Part shown: positions 11,329-22,298 of the stretch, one piece after another | How positions within the stretch are numbered: the first letter of the stretch is position 1 | How the letters are laid out: each line of letters begins with the position of its first letter | Source: Phaseolus vulgaris | Taxonomy: Eukaryota > Streptophyta > Magnoliopsida > Fabales > Fabaceae | Length of the DNA stretch: 64,000 bases | Direction of reading: 5' to 3' | Assembly (NCBI RefSeq): GCF_000499845.2 | Contig: NW_027174137.1 | Location: forward strand, 1 to 64,000 | Notes under the pieces: generated by a model | Seen by the model: only the letters and a program-made list of their open reading frames with translations | Told to the model about the DNA's origin: nothing | Databases searched by the model: none | Position numbers and translations under genes: made by a program

Positions 11329-11801
11329 TCCAGTGTTGTTCCCTGGAGTGTGCTTACGAACATCTTGCAGTACACAGCATCCGATCCTCCTGACAGCATC
11401 ATCTGTGTGTGGAAGGTGGTGAGATGTGCCTCAGGATCCTCCACGCCGGTAAAAACAGCCTTCACGGGTACCACACTCGCAGGGATTGGCGTGTCTGTAA
11501 TCGCCTGAGCGAAAGGCATAGGGAAAACGCGAGGCGGCGTTGACGGCGCGACCTCTTCAGCGGCTGGACACCCTCGCTGCTCCTGAAGAGCTTGACGCAG
11601 TTCCTCAGTCACTCTGCTAAGCTCTTCATTCCTGGCCCGAGAGGCGACCAGGTCCTCGTGCATTCTTGCCTGCTCTATACGCGAGGCTTCCACATTCGCC
11701 TGCAGCGAACGCATGATTTCCACCATCTGTGCCATAGTCATGGCGCCTTCAGCAGCAACGGGCGCAACTGGACTTGAACGGTTGCTTCTCATTTTTCTCA
11801 T
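11253..11801 (-). pseudogene. E1 gag N-terminus, frameshifted
   Basis: Begins with MRKMRSNRSS, the start shared by E2 and E7. A Met/Glu-rich coiled-coil segment (residues ~25-80) and the first half of the capsid domain (FTGVEDPEAHLTTFHTQMM, EWFVSLPTGHI) follow. Compared with E2, one T is missing near 11297, so the frame slips into a short Ser/Arg tail and ends at 11253. The true continuation is in the overlapping frame running down from 11328. Confidence 0.9.
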
Positions 11802-12262
11802 GAAAACTTAACAGATCACCAAGAGCAATGAACAACGCCTTCTTCAGGAACGACTGATGCAGCAATGAATCGGTCAGAACCTCGTGGACTCTGAAGGACT
11901 TCAAGAACGTGGACTCAAACAGCAGAAACCTCCACAGAAACTCGCGACTCCACCACAAAACCACCGCTTCTCAACGAGCTCCCGATGCATTAGCCAGAAA
12001 CGCAAAAGAACAGGAAAAGCACCGAATCAACCGATTATAAACCGTGCGAACAGCAAGAAACTCCAAGAAAACCGAACGAAAGCTCAAACGAACGGTGGAA
12101 AACCTCCCGACACTGAACAAATCCAAACGAACGGTAGGAACTTCGAAAACGCCGAACCAAACTCGAACGAACGGCGGAGAATGGTTGCACCAGCACACAA
12201 CCACACAGAAACTGCAGAAATCTCCAAGAACTCACGCTGTGGATGGGAACAGGTTTTACACA
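11802..12262 (-). other. E1 untranslated leader between primer site and gag
   Basis: 461 bp with no gene-like frame. Equivalent leaders lie at 27282-27620, 40354-40750 and 55015-55404. It presumably carries packaging and dimerisation signals, but I recognise none. Confidence 0.6.
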
Positions 12263-12279
12263 GCCCCACGGTGGGCGCC
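12263..12279 (-). promoter_or_regulatory. E1 primer-binding site (tRNA-Lys type)
   Basis: The plus strand reads gccccacggtgggcgcc, matching the 3' end of plant tRNA-Lys(CUU) as I remember it except for the terminal A. It lies 3 bases (tga) from the 5' LTR. The same 17 bases occur at 27621-27637 and, on the other strand, at 40337-40353 and 54998-55014. Confidence 0.82.
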
Positions 12280-12282
12280 TGA

Positions 12283-13213
12283 TGATCCTGCCTGTTGACC
12301 AAAACGCTGGAGCTTTGCCTCGTCAAACCTGGATCGACTCCTGCGCCGTGTTAGCCTCCGTCCTTCACCGCGGTCCACCTCAAGAACCTGCAAAAGACGG
12401 AACGGCGCCGCTGCGGCCGATCATGCTCCGACGCCCAAGTCAGCGACAGAACCACCAATTACTTAAGAGAAAAACTCAAGAACTCTAAGGAACCGTGCAA
12501 AAGCTCTCTCTCAGCGTACTCTCGTTCTCACAGTTGTAAAGAAGTAATCTAAACGCATGCGTACCTCAGAAGTTCGTTAGAATCTCTTATATACCTGTGC
12601 ACTTTCTCTCTCCTGACAGTTACACATCTGGACACGTGGCTCGCATCCAGCTGTACACGTGTCACCATCTGGAGTATCCTTGACTTTGGTGCCACCTCTT
12701 ACTCTTCAGGCTTTTGGCTAAGTTACTTATGCATGGAACAACTCAGCGCAATGCTGCCTTGGAGCGTGATCTCTTGTGCGTGGCGAGTTCGGGTGCCTTC
12801 GTACACACCTTCCCTGTGGTCTCGCCGACCGCCTTCATGATCTGCCCTACCTGCTTCACCGTATATGTTCAAGTAAGCTGTCTCCCGGCCTCATCCTCTG
12901 GCCAGCTGGGAAATGACTATCTGCCTTCATCTTCGGTGATGTCCTCGTTTCGGCGATCTCTAATTACTTGGTCGCCCGGGTTCACATCTGGCGACTTCAT
13001 CTTCAACCCGGTGACCGCCAGCTGGGAAATGACTATCTGCCTTCATCTTCGCCGGTTCACATCTGGGGACTTCATCGAAGTAGGCCAACTTAATAACTGA
13101 CGACTACACGAACCCCCCGACTTCCTTTCCTTCTGCCAGCCAGGTGCCCCATCCAACACGCCTATATAATAGCTCGTTGCCACGTCATCACTTCCGACTA
13201 CCAGGGCGGTACA
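12283..13213 (-). repeat. E1 5' LTR (promoter copy)
   Basis: 931 bp, TG...CA. In element sense, two G-boxes (CACGTG at 12656-12661 and 12633-12638) lie about 40-75 bp upstream of a TATATAA box (12587-12593), a compact promoter layout seen in all LTRs of this family. About 105 bp into the LTR is a G6 run followed by TGTAG (around 13104-13118) that imitates the polypurine-tract/LTR border. Confidence 0.96.
12587..12661 (-). promoter_or_regulatory. E1 LTR core promoter: TATA box and paired G-boxes
   Basis: TATATAA (12587-12593, minus) with CACGTG cores at 12633-12638 and 12656-12661 upstream. Transcription should start some 25-35 bp below the TATA box, near 12555. G-boxes bind bZIP/bHLH factors in plants, which would link expression to stress or light; that is inference. 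Confidence 0.65.
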
Positions 13214-15477
13214 GCTATGCACCAACCATGTCAAGATCAATTCCATTTGCTCCCAAAATTCTTCCACACCACCTTGCATAAATTTGTGAGGATGGAGTCC
13301 AGCCAGTTTTCCAAAATCATGATTTTCGTTTTTCACCTCACACATCACCAAGACATAAAATCAGGCCAAAACACCAAAATCATGGAACTTTGCTTTGCAC
13401 CAACCATGCCAATATCAATTCCTTTTGCTCCCAAACTTCTACCACATCACATTGGAGGCATTTGTGAGGATTGAGTCCAGCCAGTTTTCCAATACCATGA
13501 TTTTCGTTTTTCACCCCACACAACAACAAGTCACAAAATCAAGCAAAAACAGCAAAATCATGGAACTTAGCTTTGCACCAACCATGCCAAGATCAATTCC
13601 TTTTGCTCCCAAACTTCTCCCACATTACTTTGGAGGCATTTGTGAGGATTGAGTCCAGCAAGTTTTTCAAAACCATGATTTTCGTTTTTCACCACACACA
13701 CCACCAAGTCACAAAATCAAGCCAAAACACCAAAATCATGGAACTTGGCTTTGCACCAAGCATGCCAATATCAATTCCTTTTGCTCCCAAACTTCTACCA
13801 CATCACATTGGAGGCATTTGTGAGGATTGAGTCCAGCCAGTTTTCAAAAACCATGATTTTCGTTTTTCACCCCCCACACCACCAACTCACAAAATCAAGC
13901 CAAAACACCAAAATCATGGAACTTGGCTTTCCACCAACCATGCCAATATCAATTCCTTTTTCTCCCAAACTTCTACCACATCACATTGGAGGCATTTGTG
14001 AGGATTGAGTCCAGCCAGTTTTCCAAAACCATGATTTTCGTTTTTCACCCCACACACCATCAAGTCACAAAATCAAGCCAAAACACCAAAATCATGCACT
14101 TGGCTATGCACCAACCATGCCAATATCAATTCCTTTTGCTCCCAAACTTCTACCACATCACATTGGAGGCATTAGTGAGGATTGAGTCCAGCCAGTTTTC
14201 CAATACCATGATTTTCGTTTTTCACCCCACACACCACCAAGTCAAAAAATCAAGCCAAAACACCAAAATCATGCACTTGGCTATGCACCAACCATGCCAA
14301 TATCAATTCGTTTTGCTCCAAACTTCTACCACACCACTTTGGAGGTATTTGTGAGGATTGAGTCCAGCCACTTTTCCAATACCATGATTTTTCGTTTTTT
14401 ACCCAACACACACCAAGTCACTAAATCAAGCTAAAACCCCAAAATCATGGACTTTGCTATGCACCAACCATGCCAAGATCAATTCCTTTTGCTCTCAAAC
14501 TTCTCCCACATGACTTTGGAGGCATTTGTAGGGACTGAGTCCAGCCAGTTTTCGAACACCAAGATTCTCGTTTTTCACCCCACACACCACCAAGTCACAA
14601 AATCAAGCCAAAACACCAAAATCATGCACTTGGTTATGCACCAACCATGTCATGATCAATTCCTTTTGCTCCCAAAATTCTTCCACATCTCTTTGGAGGA
14701 ATTTGTGAGGATTGAGTCCAGCCAGTTTTCCAAAACCATGACTTTCATTTTTCACCTCACACATCACCAAGACACATAATCAAGCCAAAACACCAAAATC
14801 ATGGAACTTGGCTATGCACCAACCATGCCAAGATCAATTCCTTTTGCTCCCAAACTTCCCACATCACTTTGGAGGCATTTGTGAGGATTGAGTCTAGCCT
14901 GTTTTCCAAAACCATGATTTTCGTTTTTAACCCAACACACCACCAAGTCACAAAACCAACCAAAACACCAAAATCAAGGACTTTGCTATACACCAACCAT
15001 GCCAAGATCAATTCCTTTTGCTCCCAAACTTCTCCTACATGACTTTGGAGGCATTTGTGAGGATTGTGTCTAGCTAGTTTTCCAAAACCATGATTTTCAT
15101 TTTTCATCCCACACACCACCAAGTTAGAAAATCAAACCAAAACACCAAAATCATGGAACTTGGCTATGCACCAACCATTCCAAGATCGATTCCTTTTGCT
15201 CCCAAACTTCTCCCACATTACTTTGGAGGCATTTTTGAGGATTGAGTCCAGCCAGTTTTCCAAAACCATGATTTTCGTTTTTCACCCAACACACTACCAA
15301 GTCATAAAACCAACCCAAAACACCAAAATCATGGACTTTGCTATGCACCAAACATGCCAAGATCGATTCCTTTTGCTCCCAAACTTCTCCCACATCACTT
15401 TGGAGGCATTTGTGAGGATTGAGTCCATCTAGTTTTCCAAAACTATGATTTTCGTGTTTCACCCCACACACCACCAA
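13214..15477. repeat. 178-bp satellite array, right arm
   Basis: About 12.7 monomers; the landmark tgcaccaaccatg recurs near 13218, 13396, 13574, 13930, 14107, 14284, 14460, 14638, 14815, 15167 and 15345, with spacings of 176-178 bp. Two monomer variants can be told apart: one with caatatcaattcc and accacatcacattgg (mainly 13395-14200), one with caagatcaattcc and cccacatcactttgg. The first five bases are the right TSD copy of E1. The array ends where E3 begins, at 15478. Confidence 0.95.
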
Positions 15478-15901
15478 TGATGGCATTCTTAAGGAGCTCT
15501 TATTAAATGTTGGTGAGTATGGTGCGGAAGCTCAATGTAAGAGATGGACAAGGTCCTCCTAGGAGTTGTGGGGACCTTGAAAGTGCATGAAAAGTGTGGA
15601 AAGAGGGGAGGTTCGGCCAGCCTCTTGGTAGATGGTGAAAGGAAGATTAAAACCTAGAAGCTAGGCAAGGAGCAAAGTATGGCACTAAATGGGCAGCATA
15701 ACATTACTCAATTTAATCTTGAGGCCGTAAATGTTAAGCTAATAGAAGATGAAATGCTAGGCAAATGAAATGGAAATGTGAAGCACATGGGCACATGGAG
15801 CACATGGTCGTTCCTAGTGGAGAAAACCTTCTAGAAAACGTGAGCAATCTAGGGTAAATCAAAAGGAGACAAGTTTATGCTTTTTAACACTACACTAAAT
15901 A
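15478..15901 (-). mobile_element. E3 fragment: 3' non-coding region and probable 3' LTR
   Basis: Satellite ends sharply at 15477 and unrelated sequence begins with tgatggcattc, so on the minus strand the element would end in ...GCCATCA, a normal LTR end. The last five satellite bases, accaa, would be the TSD; its partner is outside the window. The inner LTR border and polypurine tract cannot be placed because the 5' LTR is not visible. No coding frame. Confidence 0.6.
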
Positions 15902-16237
15902 CTAAGCTACCCCTAATGGGCCTTCATGTAGCATGTACAAGTTCCTTTCCCTTCCATCCGTTGCTTGAGCCAAATGTGCGTGGAGATGCTTGGCCATGGA
16001 CCTAGTGATAGGTCCTAGACGGTCTAGGCTTCCTCCTAGATGCTCCCTTTCTAGTCGCCCTTCATCTTGTGTTAGACGCTCCCTACTTGGCTCTAGACGC
16101 TCCCCACATGGCTCTAGACGGTCTAGACTTGGCTCTTGTCTTCCATAGGGTGGTGAGCTTGGCTCTCCTCCATCATCCCCTCCCCCTTGGAAAGGATTTG
16201 TCCTCAAATCCAGTTCTTCCTCGTCGTCATTGGTACC
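15902..16237 (-). pseudogene. E3 pol C-terminal tail (separated from the rest by E2)
   Basis: Reads on the minus strand from the E2 insertion point: an acidic run, then LRTNPFQGGGDDGGEPSSPP, a segment rich in Arg/Leu/Glu, and GPITRSMAKHLHAHL before a stop at 15902-15904. Similar tails (LRTNPFQ, GPITRS-AK) are familiar from the C-terminus of plant Ty3/gypsy integrases. Joined across E2 (removing one gtacc copy) it continues in frame from the integrase end near 30024-30215. Confidence 0.8.
16233..16237. repeat. Target-site duplication of E2, left copy (gtacc)
   Basis: Identical to 30019-30023. Restoring the empty site rejoins the E3 pol frame, which confirms the boundaries. Confidence 0.96.
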
Positions 16238-17033
16238 TGATCCTGCCTGTTGACCGGAGCGCTGGAGAATGCCTCGTCAAAGGATCGACGTGCGCACCGC
16301 TTATCACCTTCGTTCCTCCCCTGGATCTACTTCAAGAACCTGCAAAGAAACGACACGGCGCCGCTGCGGCCGATCGCACTCCGACGCTCAAGTCAGTGAC
16401 GGTATCACCAAATACTAAGAACTAGAACCGTGCAAATCCTCTCTCACAAACAGCTTTATCACTCGCAAGCGTAAAGTGTATGAACTGAACGTGCGTACCT
16501 CAGAAAGTCTGTTAAGAACTCTTATATACCTGGTGGCTTTCTCTCTCCTGGCAGTTACAGACTTGGACACGTGGCTCGTATCCGACTGTACACGTGCCAT
16601 CATCTGGAGGCTCCCTGACTTGGCGCTGCTTCTACTCTCATTTTTGGCTAAGTTACTTATGCATGGTACTGCCCAGTGCATAGCTAACTTAGGAGTGCGA
16701 TCTCTACTGGAACTGGCGAGTTGGGGACTTTCATACACCTTCCCTGTGGTCTCGCCGGCCGCCTTCATAATCTGCTTCTCCTTCATCTTCGGCGATGTGC
16801 TTGTTCTGGCGATCTCCGACTGCTTGGTCGCCTGGGTCTTCATTTGGCGACTTGATCTTTAACCTGGCGATCGCCTATTCTGGTAAACTGGAAGTCGAAA
16901 CACGCCAGCTTAACAAGTGGCGACTACGCGTGCCCCCCGACTTCCTTCCCTTCTTGCCAACCTGGCGCCTTGTCAACACGCCTACACTGTAGCAGGATGC
17001 CACGTCATCACACCCGACCACCAGGGCGGTACA
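16238..17033 (-). repeat. E2 3' LTR
   Basis: 796 bp, tgatcctgcc...ggcggtaca, the same length as the outermost 5' copy (29223-30018). It keeps a wild-type TATATAA box on the minus strand near 16523-16529 and the paired CACGTG motifs above it. It differs from the other copies at a handful of sites used below to trace the array. Confidence 0.97.
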
Positions 17034-17060
17034 CAAGCCCCCCAGTCTTAAGCGAAGACT
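17034..17060 (-). promoter_or_regulatory. E2 polypurine tract and hairpin
   Basis: Sense-strand GACTGGGGGGCTTG abuts the 3' LTR; the inverted repeat AGTCTT/AAGACT spans 17044-17060. Confidence 0.8.
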
Positions 17061-17388
17061 TGTCTAGCGAAAAGACTGAAAGAGCCTTCGTTAACACCGA
17101 TCTACGTGGCACTGACCAGAATTCCAAGCGATTGTACTTTCTGCTGCTCTGACGCTCCACCAACCCCTTCACTCATCGTTCGACACGTGGCTTTCATCAA
17201 CAGCTATCTTCATCTGCCGTTAGCGCTTCTCAAAACCATTTCGAAAACCCTTAAACCCATTACGTTCCACTGTTTCATCACTTTCCTTCGCGCTTGCAAA
17301 CGCTCTAACTTCCCTCTGCGAAAACTCTCAACGCTCTTCAACGGTCCAGATCACCATCTTCCTCCATCGTCTTCCTGATCATCGAAAG
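17061..17388 (+). promoter_or_regulatory. E2 accessory-gene promoter region with G-box
   Basis: Non-coding; carries CACGTG at 17184-17189 (cgacacgtggc), about 200 bp before the first intron. The motif and its distance match E1, E5 and E6. Promoter role inferred. Confidence 0.55.
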
Positions 17389-17621
17389 GTAATTACTTTC
17401 CTTCGTCTGCTGGGTTTCCTTGCATTTTCACCGATTTGCATCATCCTGTAACTGCCTGGTGCATACGCTGTGGGTCGTTTTTCCATTTCTCTTCTGCGTA
17501 ACTTAGGGCTTTGTCGATCGTCGCAACGAACTCACATTCGTTCGTCGTTTCACCTTCCTTCTGTGACCGAGTCAGCCTTCGTAACCCTCCTGATCATTTT
17601 TCCTTTCTTCTTCCTTTGCAG
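17389..17621 (+). other. E2 accessory gene: 5'-UTR intron
   Basis: 233 bp from cgaaag|gtaatt to cctttgcag|ttg, T-rich. The ATG follows 8 bases later. Confidence 0.78.
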
Positions 17622-17629
17622 TTGCCATC

Positions 17630-20250
17630 ATGACTCGCACCAAGATTACCCCGAACCCCCCTCCATCAGCACGAAACCCTCCTTCGCAAGCACACGACTC
17701 AACGCAAGTTCGTGGCGCTTCCTCTTCGCAGGCTGAGAGGCCTGCATCTTCCCAATCTGCTCTGGCCCAGGCGACTCCACCTAATGCTGGAGGAGCCCCC
17801 GTCCCTCTGCCAGACTTCAAAACTCTATACCCCTGGGCTAACCCAACCCTTCTGAAGGAGACCTCGTCGGTGAACACTGCGGGAGCAGTTCTGCGGTTGA
17901 CAAAGGGGGACGAGGCCTATCAATCGTTTCACAAGGAGCACGACGAGAGGATGATGGTGCTGCCTTGCCCCGCCGCTCTGCCAGTGTGTGCTGATGACAA
18001 AGTAAGCACCGACGGGCCCTTCTGCTTTGTTTACACAACTTTCTTCAAGAAGGTCAAACTCAGGTTCCCTCTCACCCGATTCGAGAGGGAACTCTTGACC
18101 GAGCTCAACATCGCGGCCGCCCAGCTTCACCCCAACAGCTGGGCGTTTGTTCGAGCCTTTGAAATAACGTGCGACCACCTGGGGTTGCCCGCGTTGGTGG
18201 ACGTGTTTTTGTTCCTTTTTGAGGCCAAGCACCCAGGAGACCGCCTGTGGGTCAGCCTGAATGCCATTGCTGGGAGATCCATTTTTACCATCTTCCAGCA
18301 ATCGTACAAAGACTGGAAGGGGAAGTTCATCCAAGTACGCGCAAACGATAAAGACACTTCCCTTCTCGATGGCTTCCCCTTGTACTGGGTGGACAAGGGG
18401 AAAAAGGAGTCCAAGAGCTGCTTCAGGAGGCCCAGAAGTCCTGATAGCATAGGAGCTTTGGACCGAGACCTCTGTCTATTCTGGAAGAGGGTGGCAGATG
18501 CCAACATAACATTCCTGACCCCCACCCTGATCTCCTTCGAATTCTTTGAGGACCAGCTAGAATTCCAAATAGGTTAGGACATCCAAACTGTTGCTTTGAC
18601 ATTACTTCTGATACTGCTTCTGATACTGCTTCTGGGCGTCTTGTGCGATACGCACAAGACTTTGGTTTTACCTTTTCTGCATATACTACCTGTTTTGCTG
18701 TTTTACTGCCTCATACACTTATCTTTTTCTTCTCTGAGCTAACTCATGCATTTTCGTTTCATGCAGACACCATGTTGGGAAAAAACATGCTCGCCGACTT
18801 AAAGGCGCTCGCCCGAAACCACGGGTTGGCGACCGGTTCCCAGACGGTGCCCAACTCGGCGGTCGAGAAGGCCATCGTTCATGGGCGATCACCGCCCAAG
18901 GAACCCACCCAGCGCAAGAAACTGGTCCTTAAGAGGCCTAAACGAAAAGCCCCCCAAATCGTCCAAGAGGAGGAAGAAGAGGACGACGAGGTCACAGAGG
19001 ATGGCCTTGTCACGAAAAGGAAGAGGGTGGCACCATCTTCTCCACCTGCTCCACCCCCTCTTCCAACCTCGACACCACCATCAACGCCTGCTCCTCCTCC
19101 CTCATCACCAACACCACAAGCCCCTTCATCACCAGTCCAAGCAACTCCACTGGCCACTGCGCCACCAGCAGTTGAGGCTCGAGAGCCAAATTTTCTGGAG
19201 GACCCCCCAAGTGCCTCTACGCCACACATCTCAGCTGGAGGGGGCCCCCCTTCAAACACTTCAGCTGCAGAGAACGTTCCAATCGGGGATGAGGTTGCTC
19301 ACACCTCTCCAATTCTAATTACCGAATCCCCGATTGCGTCGCCACGCCAAGAAGCAAACACTGAAAATCCTGCTAAGGAAGGTGGCGGCGAGAACCCTCA
19401 ACAAGCCCCCCTGGCGCCTCTCCAAGCATCAAATCTTTCCCTTGAAGTCACAAGGATGTGGGAACCTCTGACTGCCAAACTCAAAACCATAGCAGAGGAT
19501 ATCCCATCGATCATGACGAGGGCTGTGGAGAGCTCCACCAGGAGGCTTCAAGACGATCTCTACAACCTCAAGACTGAAAATAGCACTATGAAGGTTGAGG
19601 TGGAGAAGATGTCATTCAGCCTGACGCTCGCAGAAATAGAACACTCCCGAGTGGAGGATGCCCTGAACACCGAGCTCAGGCTGGCGCGCAAGGAAGCTGC
19701 TGACCTTCGCCGCAAAGTTCATGATCTTGCCCAAGAGAAAGTTGAGCTAGAAAGCAAAATCGTGCCTCTGCACACCAAGGCGAGCGACCTGGAGGCTCAC
19801 ATTCAAGCTGACGCCGCCAGGGTGCAAAAACTGGAGCAGAGGTCGATCGACCGCGAGAAGCTACTTGGGCAAGTAGAAAAAGCGAGGGACAACGCCATGG
19901 CTGATCTCACCGAGGCAAACAAGGAGAAAGGAAAGATGGCTGCTGAGTTGGCCCAAGCTCAAACAGAATCCAAGAAGGTTACTGACGACCTTCTCCATGC
20001 TCAAGAGACCAACGAACAACTCCGAAAACAGGTTGAAGAGCAGGAGCAGCAGAACAAAGAGCTCAAGAAACAGGTTGAAGAACTTCAAGGGCAATTTGAA
20101 GAACTTAAGCTAAACTCTGCTCAGATTTTGGCTGCTGGATTCGAAGCCGCTCGGGAACAATTCGCATGCCTATTCCCCGATCTCGACCTCAGCATGGTGT
20201 CGTTGAACAACGAAGTAGTAGATGGAAAGGTCGTTCCTGCTGAAGACTAA
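17630..20250 (+). CDS. E2 antisense accessory protein, intact spliced gene (808 aa)
   Basis: Exon 1 17630-18572 (943 nt), intron 18573-18766 (gttag...atgcag, 194 bp), exon 2 18767-20250 (1,484 nt). The sum, 2,427 nt, is an exact number of codons with no internal stop, and the split codon gives Asp as in the other copies. Protein: N-terminus MTRTKITPNPP; globular domain ~60-300 with LYPWA, FPLTRFERELLTELN, LHPNSWAFVRAF, DRLWVSLN and YKDWKGKF; then MLGK, basic runs (KRPKRKAP, TKRKRV) like nuclear signals, an acidic stretch and Pro-rich linker; a coiled coil of Glu/Lys/Leu heptads over roughly the last 270 residues; terminal GKVVPAED. It resembles the Transposase_28 domain (recalled, not searched). 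No transposase activity is implied. It stayed open while gag-pol gained stops. Confidence 0.9.
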
Positions 20251-21827
20251 TCCATTCCACCTCATCTGCTACTTTATAATTTCCCTCGTATTATTCTGTA
20301 AAAACTCTTGTATGTGTGCTTTTATCAAATACTTATTTCAATCACAAGGCTTGGATATTCTCTCCCCTGACTCCTTTTAAGCGCTTTAACCTTCTTTGCA
20401 TGTTTAACTTTGTCGGATTTAACTTAGTGATTTTGCAAACGCGACTTTTGACGCAACTACCTCGAGCCAATTCAAACTTAAGCAATAATCACTTTAAACA
20501 ACTTGTATTCTTAAGGCAACTAACCTTATCGCAAGAATACCCTTCGAACAACGAACTGTAACTCAATGACTGGCTCAAACAACGTCCCACTCGACCTGCT
20601 TTATCAAACAAGTCTTTCAACCTTCTCGCCGTGTTTGAACTTTTCCCGATCGCCAAGACCCCTTGGTAACATCAGCTTTTTCTAGCCTCATGCTTTGGCA
20701 ATCGTTTCTTTATCTGGGGTAGAAGCGCCCTTTGGAATCTTCCTTTGCCCTCCTGAACCTCAGAGCAAAAGACCGGCTGGCTAGGCGTTCTCTTCGAACC
20801 TACCTTAGCCACCTTTCAAGCTTCTTCCACCCTCTTCGCCATACCTGAACTCGTTCGAGACGAGAAGGATTTTATCTTGCCTATGCTCGCACGTAAGCGA
20901 GAAGGTCTTTTAACTCGCCTGAACTCGCTTATCGGCAAGAAGGACTTTTACTCGCCTGAACTCGCTCATCGGCGAGAAGGACTTTATATGGCCTTAACTC
21001 ACTCATCGGCGAGAAGGACTTTATATGGCCTTAACTCGCTCGACGGCGAGAAGGTCTTTAACTGGCCTTAGCTCGCACAACGGCGAGAAGGACTTTATTT
21101 GGTGCCTCAACTTGCCCAGGGTGTACATCTCCTCCCCCCTGGATGCACTGAGGACCTTTCTCTTTCTCGCTTGCACCCGCTCGACGGCGAGGAGGTCTTT
21201 TAACTTGCCTCTACATTGTCCCAGGAGTTACATCTTCTCGCTCCCAGAAACACGGAGGACTTTTACTCTTTCTCGCCTGCACCCGCTCGACGGCGAGGAG
21301 GTCTTTAACTTGCCTCTACATTGTCCCAGGAGTTACATCTTCTCGCTCCCAGAAACACGGAGGACTTTTTCTCTTTCTCGCCTGCACTCGCTCGACGGCG
21401 AGGAGGACTTCATCTTGCCTCAAAACGCGCGAGGGCGTTGAGGTCTTTCATCTGGTGCCTCCGATCACCGAAAGACGATGAGGACTTTAAAACTTAACTG
21501 GTGCCTCCAATCGCCGAAAAACAATGAGGACTTAAAACTTAACTGGTGCCTCCAATCGCCGAAAAACGATGAGGACTTAAAACTTTTTAGAAAGCACGCG
21601 GTATATCTTTTCTTGCCTTAAATCATGCACAAACGACAAGGTCTTTCTTCAAAACTTTTGAAAATAGCACACAGGCAATCTGAAAACACCTTATACTTCG
21701 AAAACTCTTCTTTTATTGGGTGGCCTCATTAAAATCCCTCCTTAGGGAAAAAAGAGTGCCCCCTTGAAACTGTTTTAACAGAGACATTGTAATATAACAT
21801 TTGTGTTTGTCTTTACTTACAAAGCTC
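20251..21827. repeat. E2 hypervariable 3' spacer with minisatellites
   Basis: Between converging genes. The part up to ~20860 shows no feature. From ~20868 to 21590 tandem units follow: ctcgctcatcggcgagaagg-type (~37 bp), longer ones with acatcttctcgctcccagaa (a ~120-bp composite repeated at 21186 and 21306), and three ~47-bp units with cctccaatcgccgaaaaac. The conserved post-pol block lies at 21712-21765. Unit number and order differ from E1, E5 and E7. Confidence 0.8.
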
Positions 21828-22295
21828 TTAACTATAGTACAACTTCAGGTGTGTGGCGTTCCAGGTGCGAGGAATCGCCCCTCCCTCTAGCGTTTCTAAG
21901 CGGTAGGCCCCGTTCCCGAGCGCCTCGGTTATTCTGAACGGTCCAGTCCACTTGGGTGACAATTTATTCTCCATCTCGTACTGGTGGGCCTTCCTCATCA
22001 CCAGATCGCCCTCTCTAAATTGCCTTGGCATCACCTTAGAGTTGTACCTTCGCTCGATCCTCCTCTTCACCGCCTCAGCCTTCAGCCTCGCCTCTTCCCT
22101 GACCTCATCCAGCAAATCCAGGTTCAGCCTTCTCTCTTCATTCGAATCTTCCTCTACGAAGTTCTGGAATCTCGGTGAGCTCTCCTGGATCTGCACTGGA
22201 ATCATGGCGTCACACCCATAGACCAAGCTAAACGGGGTCTCATGGGTTCCTGACGGCTCGGTGGTGTGGTACGCCCAGACAATACGGGGCACCTC
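21828..22295 (-). pseudogene. E2 integrase C-terminal domain
   Basis: In frame with the upstream pol but cut off by TAG at 22296-22298 (GAG in relatives). Contains ETPFSLVYGCDAMIPV, the basic KRRIERRYNSKVMPRQF region and the C-terminal fold WTGPFRITEALGNGAYRLE, ending HLKLYYS. The tag lies just after the last catalytic residue, so a product stopping there would have the catalytic core but no C-terminal DNA-binding part. Confidence 0.93.
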
Positions 22296-22298
22296 CTA

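Larger units (their letters stand above)
925..13213 (-). mobile_element. E1: Tat-lineage Ty3/gypsy LTR retrotransposon, structurally complete, coding-defective
   Basis: A 12,289-bp element inserted in the satellite with a perfect 5-bp TSD. It is transcribed from the minus strand: 5' LTR at 12283-13213, primer site, gag-pol (11801 to 6373), a repeat-rich spacer, an antisense accessory gene (2448-5038, plus), polypurine tract, 3' LTR at 925-1855. The two LTRs are both 931 bp and differ at about 13 positions by eye (1.4%). Gag-pol has one frameshift and two TAG codons; the accessory gene has at least two frameshifts. Lineage is inferred from the tandem RNase H domains, the C-x2-H-x4-H-x4-C knuckle and the antisense gene. 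Confidence 0.96.

Noticed and set aside
12263..12279. tRNA gene at the lysine-tRNA match
   Set aside because: Only 17 bases of the 3' end are present, beside an LTR, as expected for a primer site.
17630..20250. Accessory gene as an envelope-like retroviral gene
   Set aside because: It is antisense, spliced, and has no signal peptide or membrane segment; the coiled coil and basic runs point elsewhere.
20877..21441. Frames across the E2 spacer repeats
   Set aside because: Periodic peptides made by the minisatellite units; unit count varies between elements and breaks the frames.
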